Shown here piece by piece: positions 15,778 to 25,179 of a stretch of 64,000 nucleotides of DNA; positions within the stretch are counted from its first letter, which is position 1, and each line of letters starts with the position of its first letter. Below the pieces are notes generated by a model. It was not told the DNA's origin. It was given only the letters and a program-made list of their open reading frames with translations, and did no database searches. Made by a program: the position numbers and the translations under genes. The stretch is from Selenomonadaceae bacterium (GTDB lineage: Bacteria; Bacillota; Negativicutes; Selenomonadales; Selenomonadaceae). The stretch is taken from contig JAFXQM010000024.1 in NCBI GenBank assembly GCA_017527075.1, forward strand, positions 62,001-126,000, given 5' to 3'.

Positions 15778-17058
15778 TTATAAAGCTTCGGGGGGGGGGT
15801 CTATCGCCGGCAACTTCAGGAGGCTGCCCAAATATTCGTCCGTGCCTTCGGAGCTGTAAGAAAAATATCCTGCGCCGGGGATGAAAGTCATCTCGCCGAA
15901 ATAAACGCGCCCGTCAATCTCGTACAAGTCGACGCGCACGAAAATAAATCCTTCCGCGAGCGTGGCGGCGATTTTTTTCATGAGTTCAAAATTTTTCGGG
16001 CGAGGAATTTTTTCGGGGTGAGCACTGCGCGGGTGGTCGCTTCGTTCGACGTCCGTCGCTTGCCAATTCTCGTCGAAATAATTCAGTTTCAATTCGGTTG
16101 AGCGTTCGGTCAGATATTGGCAGTAAATAATTTTTCCGTCGAAGCAAATGAATTTGTAATCGATTAGGTCGGGCAAGTCACCGTTCGAGAAAAATTTTTC
16201 GGCGAGGATTTTCCGTTTGATTTTTGAGTAATGGAGCTCAAAACAATGCGAGGCGTAATCGATGGCGAGGAGGGCGTTGATTTTTTCGCGGGCGCGGGTC
16301 ACGTCGAAATTTTTTTTGTCGCGGACGATGATGTTCATGCCGGAGCCGTGGTTGCACTTCAAAACAAATTGGTCGGGCAGCGCGTCGAAGTCAATGTCGT
16401 CGAAGTCGTCCCACACGCCGAGGAGCGGAATCAGATATTGCTCGCCGATTTTGTCCGCGACCCAACTGCGAACGAGAAATTTATCGGCGAGGCGGGTCTT
16501 GAGCGGAGTGGCGTCAAAAATTTTCAGCCACTGCATTTTCTCCGTGAGCGTCCGCAAATTTTTGAAGTCGAGGGTTTTGCCCGTGCGAAGTTGAAATTCC
16601 TGCGCCAAGACTGCGGGATAATTTTTCGGATTTATATTTTTGAATCGGCGTTGGCGTTGGAGCCGAAGGTAAATACTTTGGAAAAATTTTTTGTCCTCAT
16701 CGTCGCGGATATGAAACTCCAAGCCGCAGAAAAAAATAATCTGCGCGCCGGCTTTGTCGGTCATGCTGAAACTCCGCCAACCCTGCCGCGCGTCCCACGG
16801 AATAATTTTGCGGGGAGGCAGACCGCGTTTGATAAAAAATTGAAAGTCTCTTATGTCCGTCGTCGAAGTAAAAATAATCGCGTCGATGATTCTGTAAACG
16901 AACGGCGGGACGGCTTTGGGCGCGAGGACTTCGAGCCCTTGGATTAAAAAATTTTCATCACTCAGGACGCCGACGAGTTCATAATCGCGGCTGACGGCGT
17001 CCGCGAAAAATTTTTGCAAAGTGTCGGGCGTGCCGTGCACCAAAATTTTTTTCTTCAA
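15778..17058 (-). CDS. TupA-like ATP-grasp enzyme with N-terminal nucleotide-binding-like domain
   Basis: The C-terminal two thirds resemble TupA-like ATP-grasp proteins, which act in synthesis of cell-surface polymers: QFVLKCNHGSGMNIIV, then a segment with EKFF and DYKFICFDGKI, and FVRVDLYEIDGRVYFGEMTF carrying the metal and ATP ligands. The N-terminal 120 residues (KILVHGTPDTLQKFFADAV, then VGVLSDEN) look like a Rossmann-type domain, an added module. A TTG start at 17058 with GAGGAG 7 bases upstream is the best placed. A tract of ten C residues (G10 on the plus strand, 15790-15799) lies seven codons from the end and could slip. Surface polysaccharide modification is likely. Confidence 0.75.
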   Translation of the reverse strand: MKKKILVHGTPDTLQKFFADAVSRDYELVGVLSDENFLIQGLEVLAPKAVPPFVYRIIDAIIFTSTTDIRDFQFFIKRGLPPRKIIPWDARQGWRSFSMTDKAGAQIIFFCGLEFHIRDDEDKKFFQSIYLRLQRQRRFKNINPKNYPAVLAQEFQLRTGKTLDFKNLRTLTEKMQWLKIFDATPLKTRLADKFLVRSWVADKIGEQYLIPLLGVWDDFDDIDFDALPDQFVLKCNHGSGMNIIVRDKKNFDVTRAREKINALLAIDYASHCFELHYSKIKRKILAEKFFSNGDLPDLIDYKFICFDGKIIYCQYLTERSTELKLNYFDENWQATDVERSDHPRSAHPEKIPRPKNFELMKKIAATLAEGFIFVRVDLYEIDGRVYFGEMTFIPGAGYFSYSSEGTDEYLGSLLKLPAIDPPPEAL

Positions 17059-17093
17059 AAAAATTCTCCTCTTAACTTTTTCCGCCATGATAA

Positions 17094-17126
17094 CAAAAAA
17101 AAATCCCCGCCGCAATTCGTGACGAG
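17094..17126 (-). terminator. Terminator after larE
   Basis: On the minus strand CCTCG..C and G..CGGGG pair around GAATT and are followed by a T9 run. It is closely similar to the terminator at 15725-15758. Confidence 0.75.
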
Positions 17127-17136
17127 GAATTGAATT

Positions 17137-17937
17137 TCATTTCGTGTCGAAGATGTTCATGGAGCCGACGCGATAACCTTGCAGGTCGAGCGTGACGTAT
17201 TCGAAGCCGAGAGATTTTAATCGCGCCGAAATTTTTTCGCGAAGGTTTATGACGGCGGCGAAGTCTTCGGGCAAAACTTCAATGCGCGCGATTTTCCCGT
17301 GAACACGCACGCGCAACTGATTGAAGCCCGCGCCCGCCAAAAAATCTTCCGCCGCCTCAACCATGGAAAGTTTTTCAGCCGTCAAAGTTTCGCCGTAAAC
17401 GAAGCGCGACGCCAGACACGCCATCGACGGCTTGTTCCACGTCGGCAAATTCATTTCGCGGGACAGATTGCGAATCTCAGCCTTGCTCAGCCCGACGGAG
17501 CGCAGCGGGCTTTTTATTTTGAGTTCAGCCAACGCTCTCATGCCGGGGCGATAATCGGAGGCGTCGTCGACGTTCGAGCCTTCGATAACCGTAGCGAATC
17601 CGTTCTCCTCCGCCAGCCGCAAAAAATTTTCAAACAGCGCGCGCTTGCAAAGATAACAGCGGTCGACGGGATTTTCTTTGACGCCCGCGATGTTCAAGAC
17701 GTCCGCCGCGAAAATTATCTGACGAATATTTTCCGCCGCGCAGAAATTTTTTGTCGCGTCGAGTTCTTTGCGCGGGACGAAATTACTCGCCGCCGTCAAC
17801 GCCAAAACTTTTTTGCCCAAAACTTCATGCGCAACCTTGAGCAGGAAAGTTGAATCCACTCCGCCCGAAAACGCCACTGCAACCTTTCCGAGCCCGCGCA
17901 GATTTTTTTTCAAGTCGTCGAGCTTACTCACGAGCAC
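17137..17937 (-). CDS. larE: ATP-dependent sacrificial sulfur transferase LarE
   Basis: LarE donates sulfur from its own cysteine to build the nickel-pincer cofactor of lactate racemase and related enzymes. The PP-loop ATP site is AVAFSGGVDSTFLLKV (residues 19-34). The catalytic cysteine lies in KPSMACLASRF, and CYLCKRALFE is also typical. The length of 266 residues fits. The GTG start at 17937 directly follows the TGA stop of the secreted protein gene. larB and larC are not in the window, so the cofactor partners must be elsewhere, or the enzyme serves another thiolation. Confidence 0.88.
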   Translation of the reverse strand: MLVSKLDDLKKNLRGLGKVAVAFSGGVDSTFLLKVAHEVLGKKVLALTAASNFVPRKELDATKNFCAAENIRQIIFAADVLNIAGVKENPVDRCYLCKRALFENFLRLAEENGFATVIEGSNVDDASDYRPGMRALAELKIKSPLRSVGLSKAEIRNLSREMNLPTWNKPSMACLASRFVYGETLTAEKLSMVEAAEDFLAGAGFNQLRVRVHGKIARIEVLPEDFAAVINLREKISARLKSLGFEYVTLDLQGYRVGSMNIFDTK

Positions 17938-18564
17938 TCACCCGCGCATGCGATGACCTTGAAGATGTTTTTGATGATGAGCGTCGCGCGGGATGAGGTC
18001 GTTGAAATTCACGCCGAAAGATTTTGCCACGTCCTCCCACGTGTTGTTGATTCTGCGCTTTTCGAGGACGCTCTTGATATTTTTGTTCGCCGCTTTGGCA
18101 ATCGCGCCGGCGACTGCGATATCGTGCGGGTGATAACCGTCTTTGAGCAACGCTTGGAAAGTTTTCAGTTCAATGCCCGCGCGTTTGGCGAAAAATTCCG
18201 TGCGCTCCTGCATGAGAAATTCTCCGACCTGTTCGCGCGTGACGCCCAACTTATCGGCGACCTGGAACCAGTCAACTTTCATGGCCAGCACGTCGGAAAA
18301 ATTTTTGCCGCTGAGTTTGGCGAGAACCGCCGCGTGGTGGATGTCCGACGGGTGCGCGCCGCTCTTCAAAGCCTGCTCAATTTGCGCGGAGCTGACGCCG
18401 TATTTCTCGGAGAAATAATTCGCCCAGCCGCCTCTGTGCGCCGCCTCTTCCTCCTGCCAAACGTCATCTTCGGGCATTTCGGGTTCAGCCGCATTCACCG
18501 CGCCGCATGACAGAATCATCGCGCCGCTCAAAAGTCCGACGAGTAATTTTTTCTTGAAGTTCAT
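17938..18564 (-). CDS. Secreted protein with an internal duplication
   Basis: Not recognised as a named family. The 208-residue product begins with a signal peptide (three lysines, then a hydrophobic stretch LLVGLLSGAMILSCGAVNA, likely cut before AEP). Two homologous segments of about 60 residues follow: GVSSAQIEQALKSGAHPSDI and GIELKTFQALLKDGYHPHDI are the conserved starts, each continuing with an A..AK...N...VL pattern and ending in a W..VA...GV motif. The mature protein is helical and charged, with a histidine-rich tail. It directly precedes larE without a gap, so it is probably in the same transcript. The ATG at 18564 is chosen because the signal peptide starts there. Confidence 0.7.
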   Translation of the reverse strand: MNFKKKLLVGLLSGAMILSCGAVNAAEPEMPEDDVWQEEEAAHRGGWANYFSEKYGVSSAQIEQALKSGAHPSDIHHAAVLAKLSGKNFSDVLAMKVDWFQVADKLGVTREQVGEFLMQERTEFFAKRAGIELKTFQALLKDGYHPHDIAVAGAIAKAANKNIKSVLEKRRINNTWEDVAKSFGVNFNDLIPRDAHHQKHLQGHRMRG

Positions 18565-18630
18565 ACTTCTCACCTCGCGCGCAGTATAAATCAAATCCGC
18601 GCCTTTGTCTTTAGTTCAAGGTTAAAAATT

Positions 18631-19619
18631 TTACGCCAAGTGAAAAGCTGTCTTGGGTTGCTTGCAGCGCGGACAAACTTCGGGCGGCTCATCTCCAAAA
18701 TGTTCGTAACCGCAGACGGAGCAAACCCATTTTTTGCCGACGGATTTTTTCTCGGCTTGAGTTTCGACGACGAGAGCATCCTCGACTTCGGGCAGGCTCA
18801 TAATTTTTTTCGCGGCGAGATTTTCATAACCGAGCGGCGTGTGCGTCGACAGATAAACCGTCGGATTGTCTTTCATGAACGCGCGAACTTTGCGGAGCGT
18901 GTCGCGGGCGGCGGGGAAGTCCTCGGTTGCGACCGCCAATTTATTTTCCAGCAAAGCTTCGTCGGTGTAAGTCACATCGCCGTGAATCATGTAAAAAATT
19001 CCGTCCGCCTCCACGACGACAATGCTGTTGCCCTTGGTGTGGCCGGGCGCGAAGAGGTAACGAACGCCGTCGGAAATTTTTTGGCTCGCGGGAAATTTTT
19101 GTACGCGCCGTCGGTGAAGTCCACGCGCACGACGTTATCGCCCGTCAACTTCATGTCGTCGGCTTCGATTCGTGAGATGAAAATTTTTGCGTTCGGGAAA
19201 GCGCGCAACTCGCCCGTGTGGTCGGGGTGCTTGTGCGTCACGAGGATTTTGGAAACTTGCGCGGGCTCGTAACCTGCCGCCTTGAGCGCGTCGACGTAAT
19301 TGTTAATCTTGTCGCCGAAGGTTATCACGGAGTCGGGCGTCACGGGGATTTCCATTTCGGCGGGCATGCCCGTATCGACGAGGATAACTTCCTTGCCGGT
19401 GTCGATGACATAATTTTGCAGGCTGGAGCGGAGCTTCTCTTCCTTGATGGAACCTTCGGGCAAGCCGCCGCCGCACGCGAACGATTTCATCATGAAGCCG
19501 CCGTCGTAAAGTTTAACCGCTGAGATTTTCATTTTGGGTTTCGCCTCCGTTATTTTTCCGTCGAGCATCAAGCCGAGTGTCATGACGCCCGCCGCTTTGA
19601 TAAAGTTGCGTCGATTCAT
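18631..19619 (-). pseudogene. Tat-exported metallo-beta-lactamase/rubredoxin fusion, interrupted by a frameshift
   Basis: Two overlapping frames together encode one protein. The first part (19619 to about 19090) has a twin-arginine signal (NRRNFIKAAGVMTLGLML) and the metallo-beta-lactamase motif THKHPDHTGE. Near 19091-19105 the frame changes at an AAAAATTT run; the other frame then reads FAPGHTKGNSIVV, IHGDVTY and a C-terminal rubredoxin-like domain (CSVCGYEHFGDEPPEVCPRC). Restoring one base in the A/T run joins them. The intact protein would be an exported metal-dependent hydrolase or oxidoreductase with an iron centre. AAGGAG precedes the ATG at 19619. It follows the rubrerythrin gene after 2 bp. 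The break may be real, phase-variable, or a sequencing error. Confidence 0.8.
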
Positions 19620-19621
19620 TT

Positions 19622-21196
19622 TTATTTCTCCTTGAAGACGGACGCGGGCTGACCGCAAATCGGACAGACCTCGGGCGGCGCGTCTCCGACGTGCTCATAT
19701 CCGCAAATCGTGCAGACGAAAATTTTTTGCGCGGGAGAAATTTTTTCGGGCGCGGGCGCATTTTCGAGAAGCTTAAAATCTTTTTTCGGCTGAGCGCACA
19801 CGGGGCACGTCCAATCGTCGGGCTCCGCGTCCAGGTCGCCGTAATATCTGTAACCGCAGCACGGGCACACGTAAACTTTTTTGCCTTCGACATCAGCGGG
19901 CTTGAAGTCGGGATTGAATTTTTTGAACAGCGCGTCGATGACTTCGCCGTGGTGAGCTTCCTGCTTGGCGAAAGTTTCCATCTCGTCCGCCGCTTGATTC
20001 AAACCTGCCGCGCGGAATTTTTCGGCAAGAGCTTTGACACTCGCCTCGCCCGCGTACTCCGCCGACTTGACCCTGTCGAGCAGTTCCCAGAAATTTTTCG
20101 GATATTTTCCGCTGAGCGTGGCGTAAAAGCCTGCGTGCACTGCCTCCTGATTCGCCGACTCAATCAACGCCTCGGAAACTTCGTCGAGACCCTGCTCCTT
20201 CGCCATGCGCGCCAAGGCGTAATACATCAGCGTGCCGTTGAGTTCGGCGCGTGCCGCTTCCTTTGCGATGAATTCCAGCTCCGTGCCTTTCGTCGCGCCG
20301 TAAAGATTTACTTTTTCCTTGAAGACTTTTGACGGCTGACCGCACACGGGACAATTTTCGGGCGGCTCATCTCCGACGTGCTCATATCCGCAGACGCCGC
20401 AGACCCACCGCTTGCCTTCTGTTTTGAAAACTTCGGGCGCGTGTTTCCTCAGCAGCTCGTCGATAACAACTCCGTGGTGCCATTCCTGTTCGGCGAAGAC
20501 TTCCATTTCGTCGGCAACCTTTTCCAGACCCGCCGCGCGAACCATATCCGCCAAGCCTTTGATTTTTGTTTTGCCGCAGTACTCGGCCTTTGCGACGCCC
20601 GCAACGAATTGCCAGAAATTTTTCGGGACTTTGCCGACCAGCGTGGCATAAAAGCCTGCGTGCACTGCCTCCTGATTCGCCGACTCGATAAAGGTGTTCG
20701 CCACGTCGTTCAAGCCCTGCTCCTTCGCCAGCCGTGCCAGCGCGTAATACATCATGGTGCCGCTCGCCTCGCCCGCCGCCATGGCAGCCATCGCCGACTC
20801 AAGGTCCGTGCCCTTCGCCAAGCCGTGCAGACTTTCCTTTGCCTTCGTCGACGGGGAGCGGTCAATCTTCGGATACTCGAACGCGTAACCCACGCTGAAG
20901 TGAATAATCCATTCGGGCTTTTCGGGAATCGGAATCCAGTAGCCGTAAGCTTTGCCGAACTGTCCCTCGTAAGTGCAAAACTGCGGCTCGCCCGTGTCGA
21001 CCGCCTTATCGCATTGGCAGCCGCGATGATTTTCGGGTTTGCCGATTGACGAACACTTGATGCCCGCCTTCAGCCCGAACTCGGCAGCCTTTTTGTTCAC
21101 GGCGACAATCTCGCGACTTTTCTGAGTTATCGTCACGGCTTCGGGGAAATTGTCCCACATCAAATGGAACGCGCGGATGATTTCTTCGTTGCTCAC
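19622..21196 (-). CDS. Sensor-like domain fused to two rubrerythrins and three rubredoxin domains
   Basis: The 524-residue protein has unusual architecture. Residues 1-115 form a PAS-like domain with a Cys/His cluster (CSSIGKPENHRGCQCDKA). A rubrerythrin diiron domain follows (about 125-275) with ESANQEAVHAGFYATL and AEQEWHHGVVIDEL, then a rubredoxin-like knuckle (CGVCGYEHVGDEPPENCPVC), a second rubrerythrin (about 310-435), and two more rubredoxin domains (CPCCGYRYYGDLD...CPVC and CTICGYEHVGDAPPEVCPIC). Rubrerythrins reduce peroxide in anaerobes. The two diiron copies are close relatives, so this is a tandem duplication. The GTG at 21196 with GAGGAG 8 bases upstream is the start. It is cotranscribed with the Tat-type rubredoxin fusion. 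Confidence 0.85.
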   Translation of the reverse strand: MSNEEIIRAFHLMWDNFPEAVTITQKSREIVAVNKKAAEFGLKAGIKCSSIGKPENHRGCQCDKAVDTGEPQFCTYEGQFGKAYGYWIPIPEKPEWIIHFSVGYAFEYPKIDRSPSTKAKESLHGLAKGTDLESAMAAMAAGEASGTMMYYALARLAKEQGLNDVANTFIESANQEAVHAGFYATLVGKVPKNFWQFVAGVAKAEYCGKTKIKGLADMVRAAGLEKVADEMEVFAEQEWHHGVVIDELLRKHAPEVFKTEGKRWVCGVCGYEHVGDEPPENCPVCGQPSKVFKEKVNLYGATKGTELEFIAKEAARAELNGTLMYYALARMAKEQGLDEVSEALIESANQEAVHAGFYATLSGKYPKNFWELLDRVKSAEYAGEASVKALAEKFRAAGLNQAADEMETFAKQEAHHGEVIDALFKKFNPDFKPADVEGKKVYVCPCCGYRYYGDLDAEPDDWTCPVCAQPKKDFKLLENAPAPEKISPAQKIFVCTICGYEHVGDAPPEVCPICGQPASVFKEK

Positions 21197-21224
21197 ACGA
21201 ATCACTCCTCGAAATATAATACGC

Positions 21225-21263
21225 AATAAAAATAACCCGCCGCGAAAAGTTTTGCAACGGGTT
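21225..21263 (-). terminator. Terminator after the fkbM-type gene
   Basis: On the minus strand AACCCGTTGC pairs with GCGGCGGGTT and is followed by ATTTTTATT. Confidence 0.7.
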
Positions 21264-21299
21264 TATAAAAAATTTTTACGAACTTATGAAACTGTAAAG

Positions 21300-22478
21300 T
21301 CACGCGAGATTTTTAATCAAGAAAATGTCGCCCAAGGAGCCAATCCACGCGTCCGAGCTCTTCCAGTCAAATAGTTTGTCAATCGGATAAATTTTTCCTT
21401 GACCGCGCTGAATGATGTCGAGCATCCAAATAAAATGCGTGTAACCAACCGACTTGAGCAGTTCAACTAATCTGTCAAAGTAACCGCTCCTGTTCCACGG
21501 CATCGGATTGAACTCCATGAAAATCGGCGGAGCATTTTGAGTGAGGAAATTTTTCGCGCCGAGCAAAACTTGAGCCTCAAAACCTTCCGTGTCAATCCAA
21601 ATGTATTTAATTTCCGCCACGGCGATTTTGTTTTCGGCAAGGTATGAATCGAGCGGAATGACTTTAATCTTTTCGGTCGGGGCATTACGTTCGGAGGGCA
21701 GCCATTTGTTAAATATTCCGTTGCCGCCGGGGTTGCTCAAGTTCCTGTACATGATAAGCTCATCGAATTTGTCGCCGAGCCCGCAGTTGACGAGAGTCGC
21801 CCTGTCCTCCAGGTCGTTGAGGATTGTGTTGACGCGCAAGAGTTTGAAATTTTCGGGGTCGGGTTCAAAGGCAAGCCACTTCATATTCGGCGCAATCTTT
21901 TTGAGGAAATAAATTCCCGCCGTGCCGATGTTCGCACCCAGTTCCAAAAAATATCCGCTGCTGTCGTCGACGCCGCCGTAAAATTTTTTCACGAGGTCGT
22001 GGAAGATTTTCAACTCATCCGATGCGTGACTTTTACTTTCTATGTATGCCGTGCGGATAACAAAATTGTCCGCGGCGGTTGCCAAGTAATGAAGACCTTC
22101 GGCGGAGGCGGTATGATAGTAGTGCCAGCGTCTGTGGTTGAAAAAATTCCAGTAACGATAAAATTGGTCGTGCGCTTGCGGCTTCAAGAGAGCAAAGACG
22201 GCGGCGGGATGATTCAGCCAGCTGTCGATATCGTTCGCGAAGACGATGTTTTCAGTGGAAAAATTCACTGCGCGCAATTTTTTAAAAATCTCGTCGAAAA
22301 GTTCGCGCTGACCGTTCTCGAAAATCAAAACGAAATTCCAATCGCCGCGCATGAGGACTTCGACTTTATCGGGGTCATCGGGGCGGAGCGTCCTAATAAT
22401 TTCCACGTCGCGCTTCAAAAATTTTTTCGCCCACAGAGCACTTTCGCCCGTATTATCCCAAAGCAACACTTTGAACAT
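21300..22478 (-). CDS. FkbM family methyltransferase
   Basis: The C-terminal half is a SAM-dependent methyltransferase of the FkbM family: motif I is FLELGANIGTAGIYF (near residue 172), then WLAFEPDPENFKLLRVN and IKYIWIDTEGFEAQVLLG, with IFMEFNP near the end. The N-terminal 165 residues are less conserved and may bind a glycan acceptor. FkbM enzymes methylate hydroxyls of sugars or polyketides; next to rmlA a role in methylating an O-antigen or other surface sugar is likely. The gene starts 23 bp after rmlA on the same strand and ends before a terminator, so rmlA-fkbM form one unit. Confidence 0.85.
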   Translation of the reverse strand: MFKVLLWDNTGESALWAKKFLKRDVEIIRTLRPDDPDKVEVLMRGDWNFVLIFENGQRELFDEIFKKLRAVNFSTENIVFANDIDSWLNHPAAVFALLKPQAHDQFYRYWNFFNHRRWHYYHTASAEGLHYLATAADNFVIRTAYIESKSHASDELKIFHDLVKKFYGGVDDSSGYFLELGANIGTAGIYFLKKIAPNMKWLAFEPDPENFKLLRVNTILNDLEDRATLVNCGLGDKFDELIMYRNLSNPGGNGIFNKWLPSERNAPTEKIKVIPLDSYLAENKIAVAEIKYIWIDTEGFEAQVLLGAKNFLTQNAPPIFMEFNPMPWNRSGYFDRLVELLKSVGYTHFIWMLDIIQRGQGKIYPIDKLFDWKSSDAWIGSLGDIFLIKNLA

Positions 22479-22501
22479 TCAATCACCTCAAAAATTTTTT
22501 A

Positions 22502-23383
<882 letters not shown>

Positions 23384-23414
23384 AAATTTTCCTCCTCAAA
23401 AAAAGTTCACGCGT

Positions 23415-23705
23415 GCCGAAAAAAATTTTTCGCGCCCGCCGCCGACGATTCACCGCCGAAAAAATTTTTCTTCGCCCGCCGAGGACGATTCACCGCCGAA
23501 AAAATTTCCCGTGCCCGCCGCCGACGATTTACCGCTGAAAAAATTTTCACGCCCGTCGCCGACGATTTACCGCTGAAAAAATTTTTTAAGCCCGCCGTGG
23601 ACGATTAACCGCCGAAAAAATTTTTTAAGCCCGCCGTGGACGATTTATCGTCGAAAAAATTTTTTAAGCCCGCCGAAGACGTTTCAACGCTGAAAAATTT
23701 TTTTC
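23415..23705. repeat. Tandem array of 39-bp units, about 7.5 copies
   Basis: Units begin at 23415, 23455, 23495, 23534, 23572, 23611, 23650 and 23689 (the last is partial), so they are 38-40 bp long. Each has GCYG, then an A5-7/T3-6 palindromic tract, then a G/C-rich part of the form GCCCGYCG..GACGATTYA. The array fills the whole gap between ndk and rmlA (23384-23705). It has no spacers and no continuous reading frame. Units 5-7 are the most alike, which suggests recent expansion at the ndk side. Confidence 0.9.
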
Positions 23706-24122
23706 TCAGTCAAACATTTCATACGCGCTGAAGAAAATCGAAATTTCTCGCGCGGCACTTTCTTGGCTGTCGGAAGCGTGAACGGCGTTTTTGGTTTTGT
23801 CCGCGGCGTAAAGTTTGCGGACGGTACCTTCGGCGGCCTCGGCGGGATTCGTCGCGCCGTTGAGCTCGCGAACTTTTTTAATCACGTCGTCGCCGCCCAA
23901 AACCAGAGCCATGAGCGGAGCACTCGTCATGAACTCGACCAGCGCGGGGTAATACGGGCGGCCGATGTGTTCGACGTAATGTTTGGCGGCGAGTTCGGGC
24001 GTCATCTTCATGACCTTCGCCGCGACGATTTTGAAGCCCGCGTCTTCGTAAAGCTTGAGGATGTCGCCCGCGTGATTTTTCCCGAAGGCGTCCGGCTTGA
24101 TAAGCACCAAAGTTTTTTCCAT
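23706..24122 (-). CDS. ndk: Nucleoside diphosphate kinase
   Basis: Ndk transfers the terminal phosphate of ATP to nucleoside diphosphates through a phosphohistidine. The protein of 138 residues begins EKTLVLIKPDAFGK, has YVEHIGRPYYPALVEFM, and the catalytic histidine in NAVHASDSQESAAREI. GGAGGG lies 9 bases before the ATG at 24122, itself preceded by an AAAAATTTTTT tract. An upstream in-frame start is rejected because it lacks a binding site and runs across the promoter of the divergent AEC gene. Confidence 0.96.
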   Translation of the reverse strand: MEKTLVLIKPDAFGKNHAGDILKLYEDAGFKIVAAKVMKMTPELAAKHYVEHIGRPYYPALVEFMTSAPLMALVLGGDDVIKKVRELNGATNPAEAAEGTVRKLYAADKTKNAVHASDSQESAAREISIFFSAYEMFD

Positions 24123-24183
24123 AAAAAAATTCCCTCCAAAAAATTTTTCTGTGTGATAAAATTGCGGCGAGGAGTTGAAGTTT

Positions 24184-25128
24184 ATGTTCAGCAATTTTAT
24201 CGTGGCAGTGAGCGCAGTCGTCCCTATGTTCTGCCTGATGGCAATCGGCGCGTTCGTGAAGTTTCAAAAGTGGTTGACCGACGAGGAACTCAATCACATG
24301 AACCGAATGGTCTTCCGCGTTTTTTTTTGTTGCATGATGTTCTACTCGATTTACACGACGGAGCTGGCGACGAGTTTTCGCCCGAAGCTGATGATGTTCG
24401 GGGCGGGCGGCGTGCTGATAATTTTTTTCCTGCTGATGATAATTATCCCACGAATCGAGCCGGATAACAAGCGGCGCGGCGTCCTCGTGCAAGCAATTTT
24501 CCGCAGTAATTTTGTTTTGATGGGCGTGCCGATTGTCGCCAACATTTTCGGCGACGAAAACATTGCGGTCTCCACCATGATGATTGCAGTCATTGTTCCG
24601 ATTTACAATATCTTGGCGGTGTTCGCGCTGGAAACATTTCGCGGCGGACGATTCAGGCTCCTGCCGATTTTGAAGGGCGTTTTCAAGAACCCGATGATCC
24701 TCGGCGCAATCGCGGGCGCGACGCTTCTAATCCTCGGCGTGGAAGTTCCCAAACCCGTCCTCAAACCAATCGGACAAATCTCGGCGGCGACCACTCCCGT
24801 CGCGCTGATAATTTTGGGCGCGTCGTTCAAATTGGGCGCGACGCATGAGCACCGCAAGCAACTGCTCGGCGCACTCTTCGGGCGATTGATTCTCGTGCCC
24901 GCGATAACTCTTTCGACGGCGGCATTTGTGTTCGGCTTCAGCGGCATTGAATTCGTCACGCTCGTGGCAATTTTTGCCTCGCCGTGCGCGGTCGTGTCAT
25001 TCGCCATGGCTCAGCAGATGGGTGGCGACGCGGATTTGGCGGGCAACTGCGTGGTGTTCACGTCGGCTCTCTCGTGCCTGACCATGTTCTGTTGGATTTT
25101 ACTCTTCAAGACGCTCGGAGTATTTTAA
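24184..25128 (+). CDS. AEC family (auxin efflux carrier-like) transporter
   Basis: An inner-membrane protein of 314 residues with about ten hydrophobic segments in two groups of five, as in the AEC family. Typical features are the start FIVAVSAVVPMFCLMAIGAF, the central FRSNFVLMGVPIVANIFG, and the second-half IGQISAATTPVALIILGASF. Family members export organic acids such as malate or malonate; the substrate is not known here. The ATG at 24184 has GGAG nine bases upstream, better than the TTG three codons earlier. It is divergent from ndk and convergent with recG. Confidence 0.87.
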   Translation: MFSNFIVAVSAVVPMFCLMAIGAFVKFQKWLTDEELNHMNRMVFRVFFCCMMFYSIYTTELATSFRPKLMMFGAGGVLIIFFLLMIIIPRIEPDNKRRGVLVQAIFRSNFVLMGVPIVANIFGDENIAVSTMMIAVIVPIYNILAVFALETFRGGRFRLLPILKGVFKNPMILGAIAGATLLILGVEVPKPVLKPIGQISAATTPVALIILGASFKLGATHEHRKQLLGALFGRLILVPAITLSTAAFVFGFSGIEFVTLVAIFASPCAVVSFAMAQQMGGDADLAGNCVVFTSALSCLTMFCWILLFKTLGVF

Positions 25129-25142
25129 GGGCGGCGTTCAAT

Positions 25143-25179
25143 AAAAAAAAATTTCCCCGCGGGTGTGCGAGGATTTTTT
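25143..25179. terminator. Bidirectional terminator between AEC gene and recG
   Basis: An A8 run, the stem CCCCGC / GCGAGG and a T7 run lie between the two convergent genes. Confidence 0.7.

Noticed and set aside
23415..23705. CRISPR-like array
   Set aside because: The units are directly adjacent with no unique spacers, they drift in sequence, and no cas gene is in the window.
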